DNA of 64,000 nt from Puccinia triticina (lineage: Eukaryota; Basidiomycota; Pucciniomycetes; Pucciniales; Pucciniaceae). Where the stretch lies: the NCBI RefSeq assembly GCF_026914185.1, contig NC_070562.1, positions 2,356,001-2,420,000 of the forward strand, in the 5' to 3' direction. The notes beneath the pieces are model-generated. The model was not told the DNA's origin. It searched no databases and saw only the letters and a program-made list of their open reading frames with translations. A program made the translations under genes and the position numbers. Positions 53,530 to 64,000 of the stretch are shown in pieces (within the stretch, counting starts at the first letter, position 1; every line of letters starts with the position of its first letter).

Positions 53530-55083
53530 CCAAATGCTGTATCTGTATCACACAGGAGAATATATCTTTGAAGAAGCTACAGTTGCAAGGGGCATATTAC
53601 TGTACGGCCTTGCCCGCAAAATCAGATCTGAGACGCGGGCCAAATTAAGCCCCTGCATATGGGCTTAATATAACATGTAAATGATAGTTTTGGGCCTTTT
53701 GGAGGCTGTAGATTCTAGTTCTATCCAGGCTAAGGTTTTTGACCAGCCAGGTTTTTTTTTGGCCCCTACATTACAAACCCGCTGCTAAGTACATGACATA
53801 AACCCATAATCATGGATTTATAACATGTAACTCCATGACTATGGACCTCATAAACCCATAGACATGGGGTCCAAGCCTGTCCAAGCACTCATCAGCACAT
53901 AGCTACAGAGTTGGAGTGCTCTCTTCACCTCTCAGCACCCTTCACACAATTTTGATCCACACGCGGCCGTCGCCGACTGCTTCTCCTCAAGACTCAAGAC
54001 CATCCAAGAGGTCGTTCATTCAGAAAATCAGTGTCAGATCCTGCCAAATTTAGGCTGAAACTCCTGCTTTTTCTTTCCTCCCAGATCCCAAAATTCTGAA
54101 CCGGGGACCCCCGGGGGTTTAATCTGTACAGTAATATGACCCTCACAACTGTATTCAACTCCCTGGATGAAAAATCCACTCACCCCCCTTGGTCAGAATT
54201 GTGCCCACGAATGAAGCAAGACATCAAAAGCCAAAAGCAACGACGTTGGAACAGTTATCTGAATCCTTTTCCCTTCATCTTATTTCTTTATGCCCCCTTG
54301 ATTAATATCCAACCAGTCCAACTTTCATAGGTATTTTGTCATACGTGGTTTTGTTTTTAGGACCCATAGTGCGCAATGTCAAATCAAATCTGCACCTAAA
54401 AAAAGGATTACGGGAGGTGTCAAAAGCCTCTGGGGATGGCACCACAAAGCAAGTTGGGGCTGGCCCTATTTAAGGTTGTCGGCGCCACCTTTTTTCAAGG
54501 TGCGGGCCTAGGGGCGCCGGCCAAGCGTCCAAAGCATGGCGCCTTTGGCTGGCGGCGCCCTGGCAAGCTTGGCGCCACCTGTTTTTTTGTCTTTTTTAGT
54601 GTTGCAGTATATTTTTAATCATAATATATATATGTCCATGAAATTTCAAAATCTTATGTGGCAATAGATCAAGTAAATAAAGTTGAAATAATAAGGGAAA
54701 TGGATTAATGAGGGTCAGACCACAAAGGGCATTTGGAATCAGCAGGTTTTTCCTGGATGCTGCAGTCAAGGTTAGTAACACTTCAAAAAAAATTGCATAT
54801 CCTGTCCGGGATATGTCACACATGACACAGGATATGTCATGTCATTTTTTTTTTTTTTAAAAAAAGGGGCTAATAATACATTTCAGCGCAAAAATAAGTG
54901 TGTGTAGTAGAGTAGAAACATACAAGCTAGGTAGAACTGGGACTAGGAGGATTTTGTTTTTTTTGCTTTTCTCTTTTTTTCTATTTTGGCTGAGGTAGAT
55001 TGAGATAGACACACGAGCCGAAGAAAGAAAGATAGCTAAGAGAAGAAAGATTGGAAAACAAAAAATGGTTGCCGGAAACGAAA
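53530..55083. other. Spacer; possible left end of the CACTA transposon at 54779
   Basis: 54440-54590 is rich in GGCGCC words. At 54779 the string CACTTCAAAAAAAATTGCAT begins a segment with paired GGATATGTC/GACATATCC words, which could be the left terminus of the transposon whose transposase ends at 55084. Its partner end would be beyond the window, so this is unproven. Confidence 0.3.
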
Positions 55084-58000
55084 TCAACGGTTAAGACAAA
55101 CCAGCGCATATGTCTCATAAGTAATCTTTGAGTTTAATTCACCTGGCCGGTACTTCAGCCACGCGCAATGGGCCAGTACTTTGTCGGAATGAACTATGTA
55201 GATTGGATTTTGTTCCAATGTTCGTAAGGACACATTGAAGGCGTACTTACTCAGTTGGGCAAATGGGTTGTTGGTCCGGGGGACAGGATGCAGAGGTTTG
55301 ACAGCCAACCAGGTATCGGTTTGAAGTAGAAGACCAGGAGGCGTTCGTGAATGTACAAATATTTTGTCAATCATTCCGTATTTGATTTTGGCGTCCGGTT
55401 TCAGGGCGACTGCACAGTTTTTTTTGCTTTTTTGCATGCTCATGAAGATCTCTTCTCCTCGTTTGAAATTCGAAACTACCTGGACAAGGGAATTAACAGG
55501 AGCTAACTTGCTCTTTGATTTGGCTTTGTGCCATTCATCGGATGGAACCCACTCGCAGTTATTGAGCGGGAATAGCTCGTTGAGTCTGGTCACCAAGTGC
55601 GAAAACATATTGTGCTCCAGCGAGCTCTGGCGATGTTGAACTTGAGATTGAGGGACGAACGGGATCGGCTCGTATAATTCCCGAATCTGTTGGACGAATG
55701 GTTCTAATGAAGCAGGCAGATTTCCGCTTTGTAAGAGAGCCCGAAGATTTCCCACTTGACCAAAATTCGTCAAGTAGGTTATTTCGAGTTCGCCTGCATT
55801 AGAAAACCAAAAGATGATACGGGTTACTTTCCTTCTGGTGCTACAGGTCAAACAGGAGAAGACCCTTACCTATACGGTTATTACCAGTGCTTTTCAAGAC
55901 CTGGCCCATCAGCCGTTCCATCGAAAACAACCACCACGCTCGAGAAGGACCAAATCTTTCTAAACAATCGGCCAAGTGAAACACCATGTGGTGATTTGGG
56001 GCCAGTGTGAAGTCTGGAAAAAGTTTGAGGCAGCTTTCAATGTAGGAATGTACGTGGTAGCGATAATCTGCAATGTGTTTAGCATTCATAGCCCGTTTAA
56101 GCGCAACGGTGACCAGAGAAACCAAGTGAGCAAAGTTATGCAGTAGGGACTGCGAGACAGGGTCATCATCGCTCCAAAGATGTGGCAGGATAAGGAGCAA
56201 TTGAATCGTGAATAGATTCCTCCACTCGTCAGCCTTGAGGCAACCAAACGAGGCTTTGCCGAGAGCCGGAATTTCCCGCTTAATCCAGGTGGGGACGCAA
56301 ATTCTCTTGAGGAAAGAATTGATTTTTTTCAGCAGGGCACCATCAAAGATAGTTTTGTCTTCTGGGGGCGACCATTGGCCCGCCCATTCATTGCCTTCGA
56401 CAGATGGCACACGGCCATCTTCACTCGTTGGATTGATTGGGATTTCGAGTAGATTTTCCCGAAATGCTACATCATTTTGCGGAATTGTCGGATGAGTGGC
56501 CTCGACATCGGCTTGTTGATCTTTGGGTTCTTTTTCCGAAGCTTTTCCCGTTTCGTCAACTTTGTCGTCCATTGCCCAGAAACGCTGACAATGCCACTTG
56601 AGTAGACCTAACAGTAAGTTGTGCATCAAATCTACTACGTGGTATTCAAGAATGTTCCAATAGGGAAGCTCCAAAATAACTGAGTAGCGCACACCCTGAT
56701 CATCAAGGATTTTTTTCTTTTCTTTGAGGGTATTAGCATCACGAGATTTTTTCGCCCAGTGCCGGTGCTCTTCTAAGTCGCGCGCAGGCCAAGTTTTGAC
56801 ATCGAGATTGTTGATTTGTTGCTTTGGTAGAAGGCAGTAAGAGCACATCAGTTTGGCAGTTGGTCCTGCGAATCCAAGCGAGCGGCGGAGGGCCGGTAGA
56901 TCGGCAAAGAATGGGAGTAGAGCAGCGGAAATCAGCCGACCCTCGGGGTATTGATGGGTTTTTGACAGATGTACACCAGGATTCCACAGACGCTTCAGCT
57001 GTTCGACTACGGGTCGTAAAATCCAGTTAACTTGTTCCAACAAAGGTTCTTTTGGGCCAGGGGCGATGCCTACGAGAAAGATGTTTTCAGGTCTGTAGCG
57101 AAGGGAAAGTGGTAGACTGTAACAAATCATTATCATAAAAGTGACCGAGGCATGTTTTCCGGCTATTTGATTTCCGTAGGGATTAATTCCATCAATGAAC
57201 ATGCCAAATGTGACATTGCTACTGTCGGCAGTAAATTGTTTCCCATTGGCGGCACAAAATTGCTTCCAGATTCTAGAATCTTGAATATCTAACTGATCGA
57301 GCGATGCATCGTATGGGGCCTGGGATTTAACGGCTGTCTGGTTCAACGCGTCTTCGATTCCTTCTCTGGAAAACAATCGCCCTAGCCAGCTGTAAAGATC
57401 CTGGATGGCTAAGCAGCGAACTGGAGTGGGTTTTGAAGAGGCAAAATCTTTGAACAAAGGTGTACCACATAAGTAGGGCTTTTTCCTCGACTTGTCGCGC
57501 ACGCCAGTCCCATCAGGTTCCGTAGATTCTTCGCTGTCATCAGGCAGACGATGAGTACACCGCTCGGGTCCAGTGGATCCATCGGGATACGTGGCGAAGC
57601 AACTTGGACAGCAAACAAAGAACAAAAGGTCCGGCTCGATGGCTAGCCGTTGCATGACCGTCTGGGTGGTCTTGGGCAGGGAGTTTAGCACAGAGGTGTG
57701 CTCAAAAGCTATCTTCTGAGGTGGAGAGGATGGATTGAGACCTTGAGCGATTATCAGTTCAATGAGCATGCAATCGAGTTTGAGGAGACACGATGACGTG
57801 TATAAGGAGGATTGCTCTGTAACATAAAAGAGGGCTGTCTTAAGGCTGACTAGCAATACCGCTGGAGACTTCCGGTCATAGTTGGTAGCTTTGTGGAATC
57901 GGGCTGCAGTAAAGAAGTTTCTTGCTCAGTCTAGTGATCTGTACATAAGATGACCTTGAAACACATGAAAATACTAACAGCAATTGTAGTTGATCACATC

Positions 58001-58416
58001 GTCAACAATTTCAAGACCTCCGAAAGCTCCTAGAAGCTGATCCGGTTCGAGGATTGGTGCAAGTTGCTCTGGTACTTCAGTTGCTAGAAGGTCTTTGGGT
58101 TCATCAACTGCCATCGGTAAGTTGTTGTCCTCCAGATCATTTTCCGGTAGATCAAATTCGAGTCAATGTGAATCAGAGGTTCCCTCTAATAATATCACAA
58201 TCTCAGCCTCAATATGCATGCACGTTTGCTGAGAGGCTTACCTTCTTCGTTTGCTGCTCGAGCAATGAGAGCAACTCGAGCGTCAGCCAAAACGTGTGAT
58301 TTTCGGGTTTTTACGCCAATTAGTTGTCCTGAGTGAGTCCCTGTTTCATCAGTGTACTGATATTTAGAGCATTGGTTGCAAACGCAAATAACTTTTGCAA
58401 AGGTGCGTGGCGGCAT
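55084..58416 (-). CDS. CACTA (Plavaka-like) transposase
   Basis: Minus strand. Proposed exons: 58416-58242 (ATG start MPPRTFAKVICVCNQCSKYQ, a CxxC finger), about 58166-57979, 57903-55870 and 55793-55084. The exon 1/2 junction could not be resolved. The last three exons join cleanly (donors GTTAGT and GTAAGG, acceptors CTGCAG and ATGCAG). The main exon holds CCPSCFATYPDG, then the core FGMFIDGINPYGNQIAGKHA, FLVGIAPGPKEP, LMCSYCLLPKQ and LPYWNILEYHVVDLMHNLLL, typical of tnp2-type CACTA transposases of basidiomycetes. The last exon is a C-terminal domain ending at 55084. No internal stop was seen. It would cut and paste the element through CACT-ended repeats. Confidence 0.8.
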
Positions 58417-58693
58417 GTGTACAGGGCGGCTTCTTAGTTTTGTGACAAATAGCAATACAGAAAGTACATAAGATGTGGTGGGTAAAAAAGAGTTGGAGGG
58501 TCATTGAGGAAGTGGAATCAAAGTAGAGATGACGGGGCTGGGTGATTCCAAAACTGGGAGTAAGACGGGGATACGTAGGAAATAGCATGTGATATAATTA
58601 CAAAGGAAACATGAAATCATCGGATGGGGTGCGGACCAGCAACATTGACACAAGTACAGGTGTGGATCAACCACAGAAACGGCTGCAGCTTCT

Positions 58694-61600
58694 TCAGAGT
58701 GATTGCAGGAGTCCCACATATTGGTTGACAACGGGAGTGAGAGTGTGCTTTAATTTGTTCATCTCGTAGGGTGTCAAAGTTTGGAGCCAATTAGCATTGT
58801 AACATCCAATAGGTAGGCCTGACACAGCTTTGATGTGACTGCTCTTTGGATTGATGGGATGCCTTCGGGAGCAGACAGACTGGGCGCCACTCTGTTCTCG
58901 GATGCGATCAAGCTCAATCATCATGCGGCCGATTCGAGGGTGGCGCCAAGGTAGCTCCTTGACAACATAGCTCTTGACCTTACACTTACGGTTAGAATTG
59001 ATGGCCAATAATGCGGGTGGGTCCTCATCTTCTGTTTCGTCATCACTACAGCAGGCGTCGATTACCGGCAGGATTGGGGCTAAAATTGGTCTTTCTAGGA
59101 TCAGGGCGACGCGCCAGTCCCGGAGCTAGATGGGTGAAGGCGTCGGTATGCAGCAAGTGATGAGTAATATGACATCTAAGTACCAATAGCAGAAAGCTGT
59201 ACTTACTGTGTGTCAACAAGTTGTACTTCGTCGGCGTTGCTCGCGATGAGCTTTCTCTTCTGCCACAAGTTTTGTCTCTCGGTATCTGCAGGAAGAATGT
59301 GTGGTGTTAGTGCTTGGAGACCACGTTGCAGGCAAGAAAGGTCCTACGTTTTCATAAGGTGGCCGTTCACATGATTGCTAATCATCATTTGTACTATTTC
59401 TTCATTGCACAAATCTCGGGGAAATCGTTTGTATTCTCCGGACTCAACTAGTTTAATGAAAGTCTTCACAGCAAGGTTCCATAGAAACGTATTCGTTGGC
59501 GAGGTAAATGCTTCACTCAAGTCTGGCCTGAAAGACTTAACACCTGCACGTCTCATCATGTTCCAGATGATACGTACACCTTGAGGCGAGACATGTTTGT
59601 GTCCAGGTCCATCTGGAAATGGAAAAACTGGGTCCGTGTTTGTGTCCAAGTCCTCGGCAACGTCAACGTCCATTGGATCGTCTGAAAGATGTTGGCTGTC
59701 TCCGGAATCAGAATCCGAATAGGAATCATCCATGGTTGTGACAATCCATCGTCGGCGCTCCTCCTCAGTGGCGGGAGGCGGAAAAGTGCCTTCTTGTGCA
59801 GATTTTCCGAATAAACAAGCACAGTGCACCCTGATTTCAGCCTGTAACAAGGGCGATCTAGCGTGAGCACAACGACGGAATCAATTGATTCGAATACATT
59901 CAATACTTACCATCATGTCTCTCGTTGGTAAAAATATGTTTGACCCTTCGCCAGTGGTTGATTCGTTGTCAGACATGTCTGCTGGCCGGGACTGGCGTCT
60001 TCTTCTTCGGGAAGTTGAAGGGTGTCTTGATGCGGAAGACAGAGGCGCAGCTCCAACGGCTGATTGGATTGCGGATACACCACCCGCTATGGTTTCCATT
60101 CTCCGCGCGATGGAACTTGCCCATTCTCTTGATGAGTGGGTAAATGATTTCAAGGCATGGATCATCTCGAGTGTCATAGACGGGTTTCCAGTATCAGGTG
60201 TGTCTTCATCCATAGCATGCATAGCATCAAAAACACCTTCATTCCATTGACCTGCCGCCCGGGAGCCTGAAGTTTCTGCTACTGGTCTTGCAGGTGTTCT
60301 GAATGAGTCCACAGTGGCAGCGATAGAATTTCCATTGTTTACAGGGGCTCGCGGCTCGGGAGACAATCGGATTAAGTCATCTACCTGATCCACCCGTGGA
60401 CCTGCCGCGGACAAATCCGTATTTAATGCCACATCTTGATTTCCCGGTGTGTGATTTTGCGTTGTGTTACCGGATGGAGGCACTTGATTTTTCGGGCGAG
60501 GGTCTGCGCCTCGCCAACGCTCCAGCTCGGATTGCACAAAGGCCAAGTCTTTCCAGCGCTTGGTCAGTTGAGGTTTGCGCTCTCGTTTGAGGTATTTGAC
60601 TTTATACTCATCAAGATCAGCCTTGATCTGAACCATCGTCATCTTGTCGGGATTTTTGCGCCATCGAGGATTGATGGCCGGTGTGCTGGATGTGTCAGGT
60701 GGGGGTCTACCGCCGACTTCTGAGGGAGGTTCTGGGGCCGCTTGATCGTCCAGGAGGTCTCTCCCGGTGCCTCCTTGAGATTCTACTTCGGGGCAGAAGT
60801 TGGGGATCTCTTCTTCTTCGTCTGAAGCGGTGATGATGATGCGCTTTCGAGGTCTCGGGCGATCCTTTGACGGCAAAGGGAGAGGACTCCTAGCCGTAGT
60901 GTTTCTCCTGCGCTTTGCTCGGACATCTGTAGGATCATCATCTGTGAATATAATCGGTGGACATGTCAGCTTGGTATTTAGCAGGCCCGATGTGTGTAGG
61001 CGAACTTACCTTCCAAATCGTGATGTATTCTCTTGCCTAAACACGGTGCAGCACCACTGCCACCCTCATCGGAGGACTGATTATTGCAATCAACGGGTGG
61101 AACTGGGGCGGGCTCCGCAGAACCCGTCTGAATTTGTGGTTCGGAACCCAGTGATGGAGAGGGTGATGGCATTGGAGAAGGCTCGTTTAGTTGTGTTTGA
61201 TGTAAGTATTGATTGTTGGGTTGAGGGGAAGATAATGGGTGCTCGGGGTCTGGGGAAAGAGTGGGCTCTGGATATGGCGAGGGTGGAGCTGCAGTTGACA
61301 GTATTTCAGGCGGAGAGTTTCTGGTACGCTCAGGTGTTGCAGTACAGATTGTAACTGGCAAAGGAGATTGCTCCTCAGTTGCTCTCAACGGAGTAGCCGA
61401 GGTTGAGGTCCTATCATTCAGAGGAAGGGGACAGTCGCCAAGTGGTTTGACAGGACGAGTTGGGTGATGGCTGGGACCAGCCGAAAGGCTTTCCGACGGA
61501 TGAACCTCAGCACACAGGCTCAGGATCTCCTTGACTGAACGATCTGGGCAATGTCTGGGACCAGCTGAAAGGTCAGACAGCTGAATCTCGGAACAATGGT

Positions 61601-64000
61601 CTGGCTGTTGCGGAAGGCCTTTGTTTTTTGGTGCCATAAGCGGGGCGGGGATCTGTTCATCAGAACCATAGTCAATCAACGGACCTAGGTTGTCGGTCAT
61701 CTTTGGGCCACAGCCTGTTGATGGGGCTTGCAACAAAGGTGGTTCCTCTCGGGGATTGACTGAAGCTGATCCGTTGTCGGGTTCAAGAATCGGATCTTTG
61801 TTTACGCGTGAGGAATCCTGGGTCAAATCCCGCGCAGGCAGGGTCGCCGGCTGAGCTGGAGCCTCCACATGCTGTGATTGTGGACTCTGAGGAACCTTTT
61901 CGTTCTTGAGTTGCCTTCGGACTATCCAGTGCGGTCGGGCGCATACCGGTGGTAGTTTCACTGGAGCAATGCGAGGTCGCTTTCGAGTAAAATCCATCTC
62001 ATCCTGCAAGTCAATAAGGTGATCAGTTTCTGATTACGAGACCTGATACTAATTATTTATGCTGACGTACCGATTCCAAGTCGTCTCCATCCAAATCAAT
62101 CATGCATGCTTTTCTCCTGTTGACTGGAATCGGTGGGTGATTGGGGTTCGGGATGGATTCCGAGTTGGTTCCATCCCAACCAATCAAGTCCGAAAAATTC
62201 TGCGCTGGCAGGGTTGCCGGCGCTGGTGGGTCAGCCAAAATCGCTTGTTGAGTGGGTTGAGGCGCTAATGATTCCAAGTCGGGACCATCCCAATCAATCA
62301 AGTCCAACAAATTATGCGCTGGCAGGGTTGCCGGCGCTGGTGGGTCAGCCAAAATCGCTTGGTGAGTGGGCTGAGGCGCTAATAATTCCAAGTCGGGACC
62401 ATCCCAATCAATCAAGTCCTCCCAATCGTTGGCTCGCGGGGAGTTACTGCCAGCCATATCCGTCAGTATCATCGGCTCTGGTGGCTTTGCAGGCTGAACT
62501 GGAGCTGGAAAGTCGGCCACTTCGCCCAGCGTGTCAGCAAGCTGTGGGCTGCTGCGCATCGATTCTTGTGTTGGCGAGGTCGGCAGCCCTGATGCGTTAG
62601 ATTGTTGACCCTTGCGCATCATCTCATGGTAGGTTTTATCCTTGTTGAGGTGCCTTTCCACTATCCAATGCGGTCGGGCGCATACTGGTGGCAGCTTCAC
62701 CGGAGCAACGCGAGGTCGTTTTCGAGCAAAATCCATCTCATCCTTCATGTCAAAAATGTTGAGTTGTCTGTTAGTCTGCTACCATGATGTATCCCCACAG
62801 TATGGAGGGCTGTCGGATCGACCCATGAGCACTACCAACCAACCACCCAGCTGGCAGCCACAAGCGTCTGTAGCCTAGTTGGTAAAGGCAGCACTCTAGT
62901 GTGTGTCTCAGCATAGCTAAGGTCGTGAGTTCGACTCTCACCAGACACATCTTCATTTTACAGTCTCTACAGGTTATGAGCCCAGAGCTACCTGAGCGCT
63001 ACTCGCTTACAATAGAGACTTGATGAATTTGTGAATGCTTACTTGTAAGACCACGCAAACCCCTATAAGCCTACATCTAGATCACGGGTTCAATCCCTAC
63101 GCTGATCATCTTTCCTGGGTCTCATTCCCACTCTCTCTTGGGGTCAATCCCCACTTCCCATCATGTAGCAAGGGGGGGTGTTGAGTTGTCTGTTAGTCTG
63201 CTACCATGATGTATCACCACAGTATGGAGGGCTGTCGGATTGACCCATGAGCACTACCAACCAACCACCCAGCTGGCAGCCACAAGCGTCTGTAGCCTAG
63301 TTGGTAAAGGCAGCACTCTAGTATGTGTCTCAGCATAGCTGAGGTTGTGAGTTTGACTCTCACCAGACACATCTTCATTTTACAGTCTCTACAAAAAAGG
63401 GGGTTAGTTTGCAACTCTGCAACCTGATTTCAATTAGAGATTCTCACTCACCAAGTCAGAGGTGTTTCCATCTAAATCAATCAGATCTGCCTTGCGTATT
63501 CTCGAGCCATCCTGCTTCGTTTTTTCAGCTTCTCCGACTCCAACTTGATCAGGCGCCTTCCGGATACGGTTCTCGGTTTCTACTTCTCCGGAGGGTGTGT
63601 GTTTTAGTGATGATCCCGACTGCACTGAAGCTTGGATGTCTGCGGCCAATCGTGGTAAGGAGATGATTGGATCCTTGGATTGCGTTGGAGCCTGGTTTTT
63701 GCGTGCATTATCTTCGGAAAGATCAGAAAGTAAAGATGCCGTGCCAACAACGCTTGGGGCCTTTCCGTTGCCAGGCAGATGGATGTCGGCGGCTGATGAA
63801 GAAAGGTCTGGAGCCTGGTTGTCTTGTGCTTTACCTTTACCTTTCGAAGGATCAGAAACCGCAGCCGGTATAGATGTTGTGCCAACAACACTTGGGGACT
63901 TGCTGTGACCAGGCAGGATGTCTGCGGCCGATCGTGGTAAGGAGAGCATTGGATCGTTGGATTCCTCTGGAGCCTGGTTTTCGGGTGCTTGGACTTTGGA
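58694..64000 (-). CDS. Multi-exon partner gene of the CACTA transposon (partial, runs off right edge)
   Basis: Function unknown. Readable exons: edge-63452, 62742-62071, 62003-61010, 60941-59911, 59841-59348, a small exon near 59285-59205 and a last one about 59125-58694. All but one donor (the last full one, GTAGGA) read GTRNGT, and frames agree across the first four junctions. The first exon has three worn repeats around NQAP...SLPRSAADI...KxPSVVGT. Exons 62742 and 62003 are duplicates, each starting DEMDFxRKRPR and PVKLPPVCARPHWIV. Later parts are Pro/Ser-rich with a basic stretch (RPRPRKRIIITASDEEEE). The last exon holds KELPWRHPRIGRMMIELDRI and GLPIGCYNANWLQTLTPYEM. Same strand as, and about 280 bp upstream of, the transposase, so probably part of the same transposon. 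Confidence 0.6.
62864..62948 (+). ncRNA. tRNA-like pol III unit in the TRIM 5' LTR
   Basis: A box TAGCCTAGTTGG at 62871-62882 and B box GTTCGACTC at 62930-62938 match pol III consensus. The T arm GTGAG-TTCGACT-CTCAC pairs fully. The acceptor GCGTCTG/CAGACAC pairs with one C-A mismatch. D arm GCC...GGC. Length 85 suggests a long variable arm as in Ser/Leu tRNAs, but a good anticodon arm was not found. A TTTT run (62956-62959) follows as a terminator. Confidence 0.65.
63286..63370 (+). ncRNA. tRNA-like pol III unit in the TRIM 3' LTR
   Basis: Same unit, 422 bp downstream. Changes include GTTTGACTC in the B box, which breaks the invariant TTCGA, so this copy is probably the weaker promoter. Confidence 0.6.

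Larger units (their letters stand above)
62757..63393 (+). mobile_element. TRIM (637 bp) with tRNA-like units in its LTRs, TSD AAAAA
   Basis: LTRs of 215 bp (62757-62971 and 63179-63393) start TGTTGAGTTGTC and end CAGTCTCTACA. PBS GGTTATGAGCCC is at 62972-62983; the purine tract AAGGGGGGG is at 63170-63178. The duplication AAAAA lies at 62752-62756 and 63394-63398. The 207-bp interior has no gene but holds another B-box-like GGGTTCAATCCC (63079-63090). It sits, in opposite orientation, in an intron of about 60 bp of the CACTA partner gene. Confidence 0.9.

Noticed and set aside
60800..61354. Plus-strand frame of 184 codons
   Set aside because: Lies opposite spliced exons of the partner gene that join in frame; starts and composition are those of a shadow.
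62864..62948. Genuine host tRNA gene
   Set aside because: No convincing anticodon arm, one acceptor mismatch, and it lies wholly inside an LTR present twice; called tRNA-like instead.

Overview
The window looks like a transposon-bloated basidiomycete nuclear genome, most likely a rust fungus (Pucciniales). The grounds are short GT-AG introns in the few host genes, Ty3/Gypsy gag-pro-pol and Tad/I-like LINE remnants, a fungal CACTA (Plavaka-like) transposase, and almost wall-to-wall nested mobile DNA. The genus is inferred; no rRNA or mitochondrial marker is present. Only two host genes are clear: a SET/TAF-I (NAP family) histone chaperone (17030-18341, five exons, + strand) and a Mim1/TOM13 mitochondrial outer-membrane protein (40882-41632, two exons, + strand).

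Layout. 1-5221: Ty3/Gypsy element (- strand; pol leaves the left edge), with gag-pro joined to pol by a textbook -1 slippery heptamer; its LTR sits inside another element's gag. 5.2-9.3 kb: retroelement debris, a WD40-like fragment and a solo LTR. 9.25-13.4 kb: relic of the same LTR family plus an hAT-like element that carries a second, TAGCG-rich MITE. 14.3-16.7 kb: a second Gypsy relic with its own in-phase -1 slippery site between gag and protease. 17-18.3 kb: the SET gene. 18.4-24.5 kb: foldback MITEs, minisatellites and a 111-bp hairpin MITE. 24530-30534: complete gag-only LTR retrotransposon with TSD AGTAT. 31674-32722: solo LTR. 32836-38449: three-level nest of non-autonomous DNA transposons, each level with a matching target-site duplication. 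39-41.7 kb: MITEs and the Mim1 gene. 41.8-45.3 kb: dead LINE (- strand) cut by a 316-bp insert, abutting a 29-bp hairpin minisatellite. 46514-48674: short LTR retrotransposon with a half-tRNA primer site. 50.1-51.9 kb: two sister hAT-like elements. 52.3-53.5 kb: CAC-ended minisatellite-bearing element. 55-64 kb: CACTA-type transposon (- strand, leaving the right edge) with a transposase gene and a multi-exon partner gene containing duplicated exons; a 637-bp TRIM whose LTRs contain a tRNA-like unit lies in one of its introns.

The main story is mobile-element biology. Boundaries of most elements were fixed by reading terminal repeats and target-site duplications directly. The strongest unusual signals are: an LTR family that always abuts the tetranucleotide CCGT/ACGG; two different -1 frameshift heptamers; a TRIM with an A box, B box and T-run inside each LTR; hAT-like elements filled with GGTACCCG words and private minisatellites; and the exon-duplicated partner gene of the CACTA transposase.
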